Positions 1 through 9,130 are shown, numbered from the stretch's first letter. The stretch is 26,104 bases of DNA from Galactobacillus timonensis (GCF_900240265.1 NZ_LT964739.1:1742306-1768409), one strand, 5' to 3'. Translations and numbers: made by a program. Notes: generated by a model not told the origin, from the sequence alone.

Positions 1-2
1 TT

Positions 3-332
3 CAGATCCCGTTTGACCAGCTTCGCACGTATCTGAAAACGCTGTGCGAACGATATGGCATTGCGTACATCGAAACGGAAGAATCGTACACGTCAAAGGC
101 ATCGTTCTTAGACGGTGACGCGATTCCGGTGTACGACACAAAACATCCGTATGCCGGTACATTCTCAGGCAAACGCATCAACCGGGGATTGTACAGTACC
201 AAAGAAAACACGCTCGTTAACGCAGACATCAACGGAGCGTGCAACATCGCAAGGAAAGGTAAACAGAACCTCAGCGCTGAGGGACTGTGTAGAGGGCTGT
301 TGGCAAGCCCTTTGAGAATAAGGATTGCGTAA
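3..332 (+). CDS. tnpB: RNA-guided endonuclease TnpB, C-terminal fragment cut by the window edge
   Basis: About 109 C-terminal residues of a TnpB/OrfB protein, the transposon-encoded RNA-guided nuclease related to Cas12. The reading frame is open from the first base of the window, so the start lies upstream. Visible motifs are EESYTSKASFLD, which corresponds to the RuvC-II glutamate region, then GKRINRGLY, and NADINGACNIARKG, which carries the last RuvC aspartate. The four zinc-finger cysteines found in many TnpB proteins are absent between these motifs; only a short insert with the D-G-D-A-I-P stretch is present. This is a recognised subtype of the family rather than obvious damage. The stop codon sits inside the loop of the first right-end hairpin, as expected where the omega RNA overlaps the tnpB 3' end. 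Confidence 0.85.
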   Translation, partial: QIPFDQLRTYLKTLCERYGIAYIETEESYTSKASFLDGDAIPVYDTKHPYAGTFSGKRINRGLYSTKENTLVNADINGACNIARKGKQNLSAEGLCRGLLASPLRIRIA

Positions 333-382
333 GCAATCAGACTTCTCAAGAATCCCACGTGCTTTAGCTGTGGGAGTGTCAA
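312..382 (+). ncRNA. Probable 3' scaffold of the TnpB omega RNA / element right end
   Basis: Two hairpins lie in tandem. The first has an outer stem TTGAGAA (312-318) with TTCTCAA (343-349) enclosing an inner stem GATTGC (323-328) with GCAATC (333-338). The second is TCCCAC (353-358) with GTGGGA (370-375). The segment ends in TCAA at 382. In this transposon family the omega RNA covers the tnpB 3' end and right end, and its guide is the host sequence directly after the element, here starting near 383. The structure is seen; the RNA role is inferred. The 5' end of the RNA is not determinable. Confidence 0.5.
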
Positions 383-522
383 ATGCCGTCGCAAAGAAAC
401 CGGGTGAGCTTCCGGAAAAAGAACGTGAAGAGCTGCGCAGGATCATCACGGACATCTTCCAGGAGAAGATGAAGAAGCACAACATCAAAAAGGAAACGAA
501 AAAACAGCGTCATGGGCAGTAG
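383..522 (+). pseudogene. Tail of an unrecognised ORF cut by the IS605-type insertion
   Basis: Directly after the element a frame stays open to a TAG at 520-522. It encodes about 46 highly charged, helix-prone residues (AVAKKPGELPEKEREELRRI and onward) ending in a lysine-rich tail. The frame runs on upstream into the element's right end without a convincing start codon or ribosome binding site. I therefore read it as the 3' remnant of a gene whose 5' part lies beyond the left end of the element. The stop codon falls in the loop of the following terminator, which fits a genuine gene end. No family recognised. Confidence 0.4.
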
Positions 523-539
523 GCTCATGGCGCTGTTTT
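501..539. terminator. Bidirectional intrinsic terminator between convergent genes
   Basis: A 14-bp stem pairs AAAACAGCGTCATG (501-514) with CATGGCGCTGTTTT (526-539) around an 11-base loop, with a single G-T wobble. The A-run on one arm becomes a T-run on the other strand, so it can end both the truncated plus-strand ORF and the minus-strand rnj transcript, whose stop codon is only 11 bases away. Confidence 0.8.
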
Positions 540-549
540 AGTAATGATG

Positions 550-2385
550 TTATTCGGCGCGTTGCTTCTCCTGGTGCGCGGCACGGGTGCGGTGGGCACT
601 CTTGGCCTGAATCTCGGCAATCGCTGCCTTCTGGTTCAGAATGACCGGAATAACGATCGGGTTGCGGTTGGTCTTCTCGAAGAGATACGGTTCGAGAGCG
701 CTGCGGATGCAGTTCTTCAGTTCACCGAATGTCGTGCGCTGCTGCATCTTTTTCTTCAGAGCATCGTAGACGATCATTTCTGCTTCCTTGAGCAGGGTCT
801 GACTGTCCTTGATGTAGACGAAGCCGCGGCTCACGATCGATGGCCGGCACAGGATCTTGTTGTAACGGGAGTCGATGGTCACGATGACGGCAACCAGACC
901 GCTGTCCGCAAGGATCTGACGGTCCTTGATGACAGAAGTGGAGAGGCCGGAGGCGTCGTTACCTTCGACATAGATGGCATCGGTCTGAATCCGCTCATTG
1001 GCCTTGAAGGCGGTACCGTTGCGCAGTACGACGACATCACCGTTGGCACAGATGAGGCAGTGATCTGCCGGAATGCCGGTTTCCTGGGCTGTCTTGGCAT
1101 GCTGGACGAGCATCTTGTATTCGCCATGGTTCGGCATGAAGTAAGCCGGCTTGATCAGATTGAGCATCAGCTTCTGCTCTTCCTGCGGCGCATGTCCCGT
1201 CGTATGGTAGCTGGTCAGCGGCGAATTGGTTACGACGTTGGCACCGACCTTGGTCAGCTGGTTGATGACAGCGGATACGGAGACACCATTGCCCGGAATC
1301 GGGTTGGAAGAGAACAGTACCGTATCGCCCGGAATAATGTGCAGATACTTGTGCGTACCGTTGGCAATCCGGCTGAGGGCTGCCATCGGCTCACCCTGGG
1401 AACCGGTGCAGACGATGCAGATGCGATTGGGCGGCAGCGTATTCAGATCGTTTCCGGAGATGAAATCCGAATCCTTGATCTTGATGAAGCCGACCTTGCG
1501 GCCGATCTCGAGAACGTTTTCCATCGAACGACCGAAGACCGCAACCTTGCGGTTGCAGGCGACCGCTGCCATCAGAATCTGGTTGAGACGGTTGACGTTG
1601 GATGCGAAGGTCGAGACGAGAAGTCTGCCCGGCGTGCGGCGTACCTGTTCCATGATCGCCTGGGCAACGCGGCGCTCGGAAATCGAGAAGCCCGGGACGG
1701 ATGAGTTGGTGGAATCGCTCATGAGCAGCGTCACGCCGACCTGTCCGATATAGGCCATCTTCTGATAATCCGACTGCTGACCGATCGGGGTCAGATCGAA
1801 CTTGAAGTCGCCGGTCTCAACGATGCGGCCGTTCGGCGTGTTGATCAGGACGCCGAGCGAATCCGGAATCGAGTGGACGGTATTGAAGAAGCCGATATGG
1901 AAATACTTCGTATCAATGCGCGAATCACCGTTGATTTCAATGATCTTGCATGATTTGGTGAGACGGTGCTCTTCCAGCTTCTTCTCAATCAGATATTTTG
2001 CAAAGCGCGGAGCATAGATTTCCTTCAGATGTACCTGCTGCAGGAAGAAGGGAATGGCGCCGATATGGTCTTCATGACCATGGGTGATGATCAGAGCCTT
2101 GATCTTGGACTGATTTTTTACCAGATAGGAATAATCCGGAATGACGTAGTCGATGCCGAGAAGATCATCTTCCGGAAACAGGACACCGCAGTCGATAATG
2201 ACAATTTCATCATTATGCTCGATGCAGTACATGTTCTTGCCGACTTCGCCAAGGCCGCCGATCGCATAGACCAGCGTATCTGTATCATGATTTACATTTG
2301 CTTCGGTGAAATTTGTATCCGGGATCTGAACCACAGGACGGGCCGGACGCCTTCTGGTGCCTGCGGATGTTGCTTTTTTCTCCAT
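550..2385 (-). CDS. rnj: Ribonuclease J
   Basis: Metallo-beta-lactamase/beta-CASP RNase with 5'-3' exonuclease and endonuclease activity, a central enzyme of mRNA decay and rRNA maturation in Bacillota. The 611-residue product carries the metal-binding HGHEDH motif at residues 102-107, the following histidine in NTVHSIPD (about 171), the TGDFKFD aspartate (193) and a beta-CASP TTGHAP motif. It is longer than the roughly 555 residues usual for RNase J1 because of a basic, probably disordered N-terminus of about 35 residues and a basic C-terminal tail. The start is supported by AGAGGT seven bases upstream. It lies downstream of def on the same strand; def and rnjA are also near neighbours in Bacillus. 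J1 versus J2 cannot be decided from one copy. Confidence 0.93.
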   Translation of the reverse strand: MEKKATSAGTRRRPARPVVQIPDTNFTEANVNHDTDTLVYAIGGLGEVGKNMYCIEHNDEIVIIDCGVLFPEDDLLGIDYVIPDYSYLVKNQSKIKALIITHGHEDHIGAIPFFLQQVHLKEIYAPRFAKYLIEKKLEEHRLTKSCKIIEINGDSRIDTKYFHIGFFNTVHSIPDSLGVLINTPNGRIVETGDFKFDLTPIGQQSDYQKMAYIGQVGVTLLMSDSTNSSVPGFSISERRVAQAIMEQVRRTPGRLLVSTFASNVNRLNQILMAAVACNRKVAVFGRSMENVLEIGRKVGFIKIKDSDFISGNDLNTLPPNRICIVCTGSQGEPMAALSRIANGTHKYLHIIPGDTVLFSSNPIPGNGVSVSAVINQLTKVGANVVTNSPLTSYHTTGHAPQEEQKLMLNLIKPAYFMPNHGEYKMLVQHAKTAQETGIPADHCLICANGDVVVLRNGTAFKANERIQTDAIYVEGNDASGLSTSVIKDRQILADSGLVAVIVTIDSRYNKILCRPSIVSRGFVYIKDSQTLLKEAEMIVYDALKKKMQQRTTFGELKNCIRSALEPYLFEKTNRNPIVIPVILNQKAAIAEIQAKSAHRTRAAHQEKQRAE

Positions 2386-2445
2386 TAGGGATACCTCTAT
2401 TCTTTGAAAAACAGGCGAAAATAAGAAAATGATTCTGTCAAGCGA

Positions 2446-2476
2446 ATTATAGCACGCGCTTACGGAACTGATTCAA
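2446..2476 (-). promoter_or_regulatory. Predicted sigma-A promoter of rnj with extended -10
   Basis: On the minus strand a perfect TATAAT (2451-2446) is preceded by TGC, giving an extended -10. A TTGAAT -35-like hexamer lies at 2476-2471 with a 19-base spacer, longer than ideal, which the TG extension could offset. The predicted start near 2439 gives a 5' leader of about 54 bases. This suggests rnj is transcribed on its own as well as by read-through from def. Confidence 0.6.
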
Positions 2477-2525
2477 CTGCCTGCATTATATTTTCAATAA
2501 ATTAAAACAGCTGTTTACAGATGAA

Positions 2526-3092
2526 TTAAAGGACTAAGGCCCCGTCTACGTGCGGGGTAGGATTGTTCTTGTCGATGTGATCGTAGTAGAGCACACCTTT
2601 AAAGTGATCGAGCTCATGCTGAAGGACGATGGCGATGTAGCCGCGGGCCCGGATGGTGATTTCCTTGTTGGTCAAAAGGTCGAAACCCTTGACGGTGACA
2701 CGGGCGCTGCGTACGACATAGCCCGGATGTTCCTCAGGAACAGACAGGCAGCCTTCACCGGATTCGAGATAGGCTTTCTGCATGCTGCTGGAAACGATCC
2801 GCGGATTGGCAAGCATGTACTGGTAGGTGACTTCGTTACCGTTTTTGTCCTCATCATGAACAATGACGGCGGTCAGCTGCTTGGGAATGCCCAGCTGGAT
2901 GGCACTGATGCCTACAGCCGGCTGCAGATTTTCGCGCTTGGCTGTCTCTTCGTCCGTACTTTTGCGGACATAGTCAAACATTTCTCTGAGCAGGCTGGCA
3001 TCCTCATCACTCAATGGAAGAGGAACGGGAAGGGACTGCTCACGGATTCTCGGGTCGTTATCTTTAATGATCGTATCATTATTAATTGTCAT
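2526..3092 (-). CDS. def: Peptide deformylase
   Basis: Removes the formyl group from the N-terminal methionine of nascent proteins. All three family motifs are present in the 188-residue product: VGISAIQLG (residues 60-68), EGCLSVP (113-119) with the metal-binding cysteine 115, and QHELDH (158-163) with the HExxH metal site and catalytic glutamate 160. The length and the insert after motif 1 fit the Gram-positive type II deformylases. A GAGG sequence lies about nine bases before the ATG. The gene is divergent from ftsW and has a strong promoter of its own. A short AACAGCTGTT palindrome follows the stop but is too small to call a terminator. Confidence 0.95.
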   Translation of the reverse strand: MTINNDTIIKDNDPRIREQSLPVPLPLSDEDASLLREMFDYVRKSTDEETAKRENLQPAVGISAIQLGIPKQLTAVIVHDEDKNGNEVTYQYMLANPRIVSSSMQKAYLESGEGCLSVPEEHPGYVVRSARVTVKGFDLLTNKEITIRARGYIAIVLQHELDHFKGVLYYDHIDKNNPTPHVDGALVL

Positions 3093-3112
3093 CGTTGTCT
3101 GCCTCGCAGTGT

Positions 3113-3141
3113 ATTTTATGCATAACAGCAGTTAATGTCAA
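3113..3141 (-). promoter_or_regulatory. Predicted sigma-A promoter of def
   Basis: On the minus strand, TTGACA (3141-3136) and TAAAAT (3118-3113) are separated by exactly 17 bases, a near-consensus promoter. The predicted start near 3106 leaves a leader of about 14 bases before the def ATG, just enough to include the GAGG ribosome binding site. Confidence 0.75.
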
Positions 3142-3146
3142 AACAA

Positions 3147-3176
3147 TTGCCGCAGACAATGGGACAATGCTAAAAT
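3147..3176 (+). promoter_or_regulatory. Predicted promoter of ftsW, giving a nearly leaderless mRNA
   Basis: TTGCCG (3147-3152) and TAAAAT (3171-3176) are 18 bases apart. The -10 is preceded by TGC, making an extended -10 of good quality. Transcription would start near 3183, one base before the annotated ATG at 3184, so the mRNA would have essentially no leader. Confidence 0.55.
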
Positions 3177-3183
3177 CGGGGCT

Positions 3184-4407
3184 ATGACAGCAGCACGTGC
3201 TTCTACCATCAAGGCTTCCCGCCGGCATCGTCTCTTCTACCGGATGCCGCATTATGCGGATCCCTACATTCACTGGAGCCTGATCATTCTGGCCTTCTAT
3301 GGCCTTCTCATGATTACCAGCGCATCGATGGGACTTGCCATCGGGCAGCCGGGCTACCTTGCCTTTGTCATTGCCAAGCAGGCAGTCTTCCTGATCGCCG
3401 GCTACTTTTCGATGACCTATCTGGCTAACCGGTTTTCGCTGAATTTTCTGAAGAGTCAGGATTTTCCAAAGCTTGCCGTCGGCATGGTGTTTGCGTTGCT
3501 TGCATGCCTCGCGTTTCCGGAAGTCAACGGCGCCAAGGCGTGGATCCGTGTCCCGGTATCATCTCTTGATATTTCCATTCAGCCTTCGGAATTTACCAAG
3601 ACGCTTGTTCCGCTGGTCATTGCGGCATACTGCGGCGATGTAAGCCGGCATTATGAAAAGGGTAGAGATCTCTGGGGGCGGCCGTTTCTGTTTGTTATGC
3701 TGTTTGCCTTCATCATCTTCATCCTGCAGTCGGACTTTGGATCGATGGCGGTTGTTCTGAGCATTGCCATTGTCTGCTTTCTGATTCCGCAGAATCCGGC
3801 CATGCGGAAATTTCAGCGGGTGCTTGGGGTGTTGACACTGGTCGGCATTGCCGGAATCATCTACCTTCTGACACCGGCAGGCATTCAGCTCGTCGAGATG
3901 CTGCCGATTGCCGATTATCAGAAAAACCGCTTTATTTCTGCGTTCAACCCGTTTGCGGATCAGTATGATACGGGCTATCAGCTGATCAATGGCCTGATCA
4001 GCTTTGCTTCGGGCGGCTGGAGAGGTCTCGGTTTCGGCAACAGCGTGCGGAAATATACAAGTTTTCCGGCGGCGAACACGGATTTCATTCTGGCCATCGT
4101 CGTTGAAGAGATGGGCATGATCGGTTTCCTTTTGATTTTCATTCCCTATCTGATCATTCTCTGCCGCCTGTTTCACTATGCGCTGCATATGAAAAGTGAA
4201 AAAGGAAGGATCATTCTGATCGGGACGGCAATGTATCTGCTGATTCACTGCCTGTTCAATATCGGCGGCGTCACGGCCATGATTCCTCTGACCGGCGTTC
4301 CGCTGCTGATGATTTCCTCGGGGGGAAGTTCGACGCTTGCCTTCATGGTTTCCATCGGACTGGCACAGGCGGTCATTTCTCAGTACCGCAAGGGGCTGAT
4401 CCAGTGA
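3184..4407 (+). CDS. ftsW: SEDS-family peptidoglycan glycosyltransferase, FtsW-like
   Basis: Polytopic membrane enzyme of the FtsW/RodA/SpoVE family, which polymerises lipid II into glycan strands together with a class B PBP. The 407-residue product has about ten hydrophobic segments and family signatures: NGAKAWIRV, QPSEFTK, LQSDFGSM, the extracytoplasmic loop with DTGYQLINGL and GGWRGLGFG, FPAANTDFI, EEMG, and GVPLLMISSGGSS near the C-terminus. FtsW is preferred over RodA because ftsW lies near rsmD and coaD in Bacillus as well, but sequence alone does not settle it. The ATG at 3184 has no real ribosome binding site and sits at the predicted transcription start. A second in-frame ATG at 3244 is possible but also lacks one. 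Its TGA overlaps the rsmD GTG. Confidence 0.85.
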   Translation: MTAARASTIKASRRHRLFYRMPHYADPYIHWSLIILAFYGLLMITSASMGLAIGQPGYLAFVIAKQAVFLIAGYFSMTYLANRFSLNFLKSQDFPKLAVGMVFALLACLAFPEVNGAKAWIRVPVSSLDISIQPSEFTKTLVPLVIAAYCGDVSRHYEKGRDLWGRPFLFVMLFAFIIFILQSDFGSMAVVLSIAIVCFLIPQNPAMRKFQRVLGVLTLVGIAGIIYLLTPAGIQLVEMLPIADYQKNRFISAFNPFADQYDTGYQLINGLISFASGGWRGLGFGNSVRKYTSFPAANTDFILAIVVEEMGMIGFLLIFIPYLIILCRLFHYALHMKSEKGRIILIGTAMYLLIHCLFNIGGVTAMIPLTGVPLLMISSGGSSTLAFMVSIGLAQAVISQYRKGLIQ

Positions 4408-4964
4408 GAATCGTCAGCGGAAAATGGGGATCCCGGAAGATTGACGCACCGGAAGGAAGAAGTACGCGGCCGACGCTGGATAAAGTCAGGGAAGCAGTCT
4501 TTTCTTCGCTGGGCGGATTCTTTGATGGCGGCAATGTGCTGGATCTTTATGCAGGAAGCGGTGCGGTTGGCCTTGAGGCTTTGTCACGGGGAATGGATCA
4601 CGGCTGGTTCGTTGATAAGAACCGGATGGCCGTTGCCTGCGTGCGTTCCAACATTGAACGGCTGAACGGGCAGCAGCAGTGTACGGTTCTTCCCATGCCA
4701 GCGCGCCATGCGCTGGATGTGCTGGCACAGCAGGGGGTATCCTTCGCTCTTGTCTATATGGATCCTCCCTATCAGCAGCAGGAAAACACGGAAATTCTTC
4801 ATCTTCTTGTGGAGAAGAAACTGCTGGATGAAAACGGGATTGTTGTCATTGAGGCGGCGAAGGAAGATATCTATGAAGAACGCTGCGATTCCCTTATCTT
4901 ATATAAGAAGGCACTCTACGGCATTACCCAGGTTCTTTATTACCGTCAGGAGGAAATGAAATGA
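4404..4964 (+). CDS. rsmD: 16S rRNA (guanine966-N2)-methyltransferase
   Basis: SAM-dependent methyltransferase that modifies G966 (E. coli numbering) of 16S rRNA. The 186-residue product starts MRIVSGKWGSRKI, typical of RsmD, and has SAM motif I in LDLYAGSGAVGLEA (around residues 46-59) and the catalytic DPPY at 120-123. Translation starts at a GTG that overlaps the ftsW stop (GTGA), and the gene ends by overlapping the coaD start (ATGA), so translation is probably coupled along the three genes. Confidence 0.93.
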   Translation: MRIVSGKWGSRKIDAPEGRSTRPTLDKVREAVFSSLGGFFDGGNVLDLYAGSGAVGLEALSRGMDHGWFVDKNRMAVACVRSNIERLNGQQQCTVLPMPARHALDVLAQQGVSFALVYMDPPYQQQENTEILHLLVEKKLLDENGIVVIEAAKEDIYEERCDSLILYKKALYGITQVLYYRQEEMK

Positions 4965-5455
4965 AGGCGTGCTATCCGGGGACATTTGACCCGATTACCA
5001 ACGGACATCTGGATATCATCGAGCGGGCAAGCAAGGTGTTTGATTCGCTGGATGTTCTGATCATGGCCAACCCGGCCAAGAAATGCATCTTTTCCGAAGA
5101 AGAGCGCAAGGAACTGATCGAACAGAGCGTGGCAGCTCTGCCGGATGTTCATAATGTAAGGGTACATATCGGCAGCGGCCTGACGGTTGACTATGCGAAA
5201 AAACTGGGTGATCAGGTGATCGTCCGCGGCATCCGTGCCGTCAGTGACTATGAATATGAACTGATGCAGGCGACGGCCAACCAGATGCTCAATGATTCGA
5301 TCGAGACTCTGTTCTTCATTGCGCGGCCGACCTATTCGTTTCTTTCGTCTTCGGTAGTGCGCGAGGTTGCGGCCAACGGCGGCAGTATCCGGGGCATGGT
5401 TCCGGGCCCGATCCGGGAAAGAGTGCTTGCCAAGCTGACGGGAAATCGTCGCTGA
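4961..5455 (+). CDS. coaD: Phosphopantetheine adenylyltransferase
   Basis: Catalyses the penultimate step of coenzyme A synthesis: 4'-phosphopantetheine plus ATP gives dephospho-CoA. The 164-residue length is standard. The nucleotidyltransferase TNGH motif is at residues 13-16 after MKACYPGTFDP, RGIRAVSDYEYE follows near 89-100, and the C-terminal SSSVVR motif is at 129-134. An AGGAGG-like sequence (gtcaggaggaa) precedes the ATG. Last gene of the ftsW-rsmD-coaD unit, followed by a terminator. Confidence 0.96.
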   Translation: MKACYPGTFDPITNGHLDIIERASKVFDSLDVLIMANPAKKCIFSEEERKELIEQSVAALPDVHNVRVHIGSGLTVDYAKKLGDQVIVRGIRAVSDYEYELMQATANQMLNDSIETLFFIARPTYSFLSSSVVREVAANGGSIRGMVPGPIRERVLAKLTGNRR

Positions 5456-5481
5456 AATATTGAATATAATGGCTAAAAACG

Positions 5482-5515
5482 GCTTCGGAATGCGGTTTTC
5501 CGGAGCTTTTTATTT
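5482..5515 (+). terminator. Intrinsic terminator of the ftsW-rsmD-coaD unit
   Basis: Stem GCTTCGGAA (5482-5490) with TTCCGGAGC (5498-5506), nine pairs including one wobble, a seven-base loop, then a T-rich run. It separates the coaD transcript from the heat-shock promoter that begins immediately afterwards. Confidence 0.8.
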
Positions 5516-5542
5516 TTAGCACTTAGCTGTTGACAGTGCTAA
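5516..5542 (+). promoter_or_regulatory. CIRCE operator 1 (HrcA binding site)
   Basis: Half-sites TTAGCACTT (5516-5524) and CAGTGCTAA (5534-5542) with the standard nine-base spacer. Each arm matches the CIRCE consensus (TTAGCACTC/GAGTGCTAA) in eight of nine positions. The -35 box TTGACA (5530-5535) lies inside it, so HrcA bound here should block RNA polymerase. Confidence 0.93.
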
Positions 5543-5558
5543 ACCACAGTGCTATAGT
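5530..5558 (+). promoter_or_regulatory. Sigma-A promoter of the hrcA heat-shock operon
   Basis: TTGACA (5530-5535) and TATAGT (5553-5558) are exactly 17 bases apart. The -35 is embedded in CIRCE 1 and the predicted start, near 5565, falls in CIRCE 2, so the promoter is bracketed by operators. The leader to the hrcA ATG is about 35 bases. Confidence 0.85.
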
Positions 5559-5559
5559 T

Positions 5560-5586
5560 TTAGCAGTCAGGAAGGCGGAATGCTAA
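5560..5586 (+). promoter_or_regulatory. CIRCE operator 2, at the predicted transcription start
   Basis: Half-sites TTAGCAGTC (5560-5568) and GAATGCTAA (5578-5586) with a nine-base spacer. Each arm has one mismatch to the CIRCE consensus. The site starts two bases after the -10 box and ends just before the GAGAGG ribosome binding site of hrcA. In RNA it could also fold into a hairpin beside that site. Confidence 0.85.
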
Positions 5587-5599
5587 GAGAGGTGAAGAA

Positions 5600-6625
5600 A
5601 TGCTGACACCAAGACGCATTGAAATCTTTAAGGCAATTGTAGATGAATATATCCGCACCGCTGAACCTGTCGGCTCTTCCACATTGCGTCAGAAGTACAA
5701 GCTGCCGTATTCTTCGGCAACGATCCGCAATGATATGCAGGTTCTGGAGGAGATGGGGTATCTCGAAAAGACGCATACCTCTTCGGGCCGTATTCCCAGT
5801 ACACAGGGCTACAAGTTCTACGTGGAAAATCTTCTTGAAGATTCCAACGTCGACAAGAAGATGCAGATGGCAATCCATGATGCCTTCGATGTTTCGAACA
5901 TGAACGTTGAAGACGCGGTGCGCCACAGCTGCCAGATTCTGTCTGAAATGACAAACCTGACGACCGGGGCCATCGGACCGGATTCCAGTACGCAGCGTCT
6001 GGAACACGTAAAGATCTTTCCGATCGATGCGCGTAATGCTGTGGCGGTGTTCATTACGAATACGGGTCACACGGAGACCAAGAACTTCCGCTTCGATGAA
6101 GACATTCCGATGGAGGACATCGAAAGCTGCATGGATATATTCAACCAGCGGCTGAAAGATGTTCCGGTCACCGAACTGCCGGAAAAGATGGAAGAGATCA
6201 GGCCGGAACTGAGTCAGATCGTTCAGAAACATGATGTTCTGTTCATGGCGTTCGTTAAGGCATTTATCAAGTTTGCCAGTGAGAATGTGTATTTCTCGGG
6301 CAAGGACAAGATGCTCTATCAGCCGGAGTTCGAGGACATCAACAAGCTGAAGAAGCTGATGAGCGTTCTGGATGATCCAAGCTCCTGGCGCCAGCTGGGA
6401 ACGGGTTCCACTTCTACGAGTGTCACGATCCCCAACGGTGCACAGCTGACCTGGGTCGATGATGTGGCGGTTGTCCGCAGCACCTTCCGGATCAACAAGG
6501 GAGAGACCGGACAGCTGATGGTTGTCGGGCCGAGCCGCATGAACTATGACCGCATTGTTGCAATGCTCGAATATGTATCACGGCTGATTGAAAAGATGTA
6601 CAACAACGGAGGCAGTGAGAAGTAA
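5600..6625 (+). CDS. hrcA: Heat-inducible transcription repressor HrcA
   Basis: Repressor that binds CIRCE and shuts down class I heat-shock genes; in studied bacteria its active fold depends on GroEL. The 341-residue length is normal. The N-terminal winged helix is clear (LTPRRIEIFKAIVDEYI, GSSTLRQKYKLPYSSATIRN, EEMGYLEKTHTSSGRIPS, residues about 1-72), followed by the larger dimerisation domain with the family's C-terminal sequence (VVGPSRMNYDRIVAMLEYVS). It is first in the operon and controlled by its own two upstream operators, a negative feedback loop. The stop codon is followed with no gap by the grpE ATG. Confidence 0.97.
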   Translation: MLTPRRIEIFKAIVDEYIRTAEPVGSSTLRQKYKLPYSSATIRNDMQVLEEMGYLEKTHTSSGRIPSTQGYKFYVENLLEDSNVDKKMQMAIHDAFDVSNMNVEDAVRHSCQILSEMTNLTTGAIGPDSSTQRLEHVKIFPIDARNAVAVFITNTGHTETKNFRFDEDIPMEDIESCMDIFNQRLKDVPVTELPEKMEEIRPELSQIVQKHDVLFMAFVKAFIKFASENVYFSGKDKMLYQPEFEDINKLKKLMSVLDDPSSWRQLGTGSTSTSVTIPNGAQLTWVDDVAVVRSTFRINKGETGQLMVVGPSRMNYDRIVAMLEYVSRLIEKMYNNGGSEK

Positions 6626-7276
6626 ATGGCAGAAGAAGAAAAGAAGACGGCGGCTGAAGCGGCCCAGCATATCAAGGAAAACGCGGAGCCTGCAGAAAAG
6701 GCTTCGGAACCGAAGGAAAAGGTCGAAGAGAAAAAAGAATCCAGGGAAGAAAAGAAGGAAGAGAAGAAGGAAAAGGCGCCCGAGGAACATAAGCCTGATC
6801 CCAGGGATGCAGAGATCAAGACGCTGCAGACGCAGGTCAAGGATCTGAATGATCAGGTGGCAAAACTCAAGAATGCCTATGCGATGGCATATGCGGATAC
6901 AGAAAATACGCGGAAGCGGCTGAACAATGAATTTGATCAGCATATGAAGTATCACATTCAGGAGTTTGCCAAGGAAGTTCTTCCGGTCATCGACAACTGT
7001 CAGCGGGCGCTGGCGGTGAAGCCGAAGGATACGGAAGATGAGAATTATCGCAAGGCATTTGAAATGGTGCTGAATTCACTTCTCAGCGCCCTCAAGAAAG
7101 AGGGCGTGGAGCCCATTGACTGCAAAGGAAAGGATTTTGATCCCAACTGGATGCAGGCAGTGATGAGCGAGCACGTCGACGGCGTTAAGACCGGCCAGGT
7201 GCTGGAAGTATTTCAGGATGGATACAAATTGAAAGACCGGCTGCTGCGGGCGGCGATGGTCAAGGTCAGTGAGTGA
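6626..7276 (+). CDS. grpE: Nucleotide exchange factor GrpE
   Basis: Co-chaperone that releases ADP from DnaK. In the 216-residue product, the first 60 or so residues are almost entirely Glu, Lys, Ala and Pro (disordered). A long coiled-coil region follows (IKTLQTQVKDLNDQVAKLKN to about 125), then the C-terminal beta-wing domain (KEGVEPIDCKGKDFDPNWMQ, GYKLKDRLLRAAMVKVS). The ATG directly follows the hrcA TAA, and its ribosome binding site GGAGG (6608-6612) lies inside the hrcA end, which implies coupled translation. The charged N-terminal part is longer than in many GrpE proteins. Confidence 0.95.
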   Translation: MAEEEKKTAAEAAQHIKENAEPAEKASEPKEKVEEKKESREEKKEEKKEKAPEEHKPDPRDAEIKTLQTQVKDLNDQVAKLKNAYAMAYADTENTRKRLNNEFDQHMKYHIQEFAKEVLPVIDNCQRALAVKPKDTEDENYRKAFEMVLNSLLSALKKEGVEPIDCKGKDFDPNWMQAVMSEHVDGVKTGQVLEVFQDGYKLKDRLLRAAMVKVSE

Positions 7277-7288
7277 CCGGGAGGATAA

Positions 7289-9130
<1,842 letters not shown>

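Larger units (their letters stand above)
1..382 (+). mobile_element. IS200/IS605-type element, 3' part only
   Basis: The window opens inside a TnpB-encoding element of the IS200/IS605 group. Visible are the C-terminal part of tnpB (stop at 330-332) and a right end with two nested or adjacent hairpins, ending in TCAA at 379-382. Right ends of this group (for example IS608) carry a subterminal hairpin and a TCAA cleavage site, and insertion makes no target duplication. The left end, and any tnpA, lie outside the window, so it cannot be said whether the element is autonomous. The boundary at 382 is inferred by analogy and could be off by a few bases. Confidence 0.75.

Noticed and set aside
544..1704. 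386-codon plus-strand frame opposite rnj
   Set aside because: Antisense to RNase J, starts inside the terminator region without a ribosome binding site, and has no recognisable domain.
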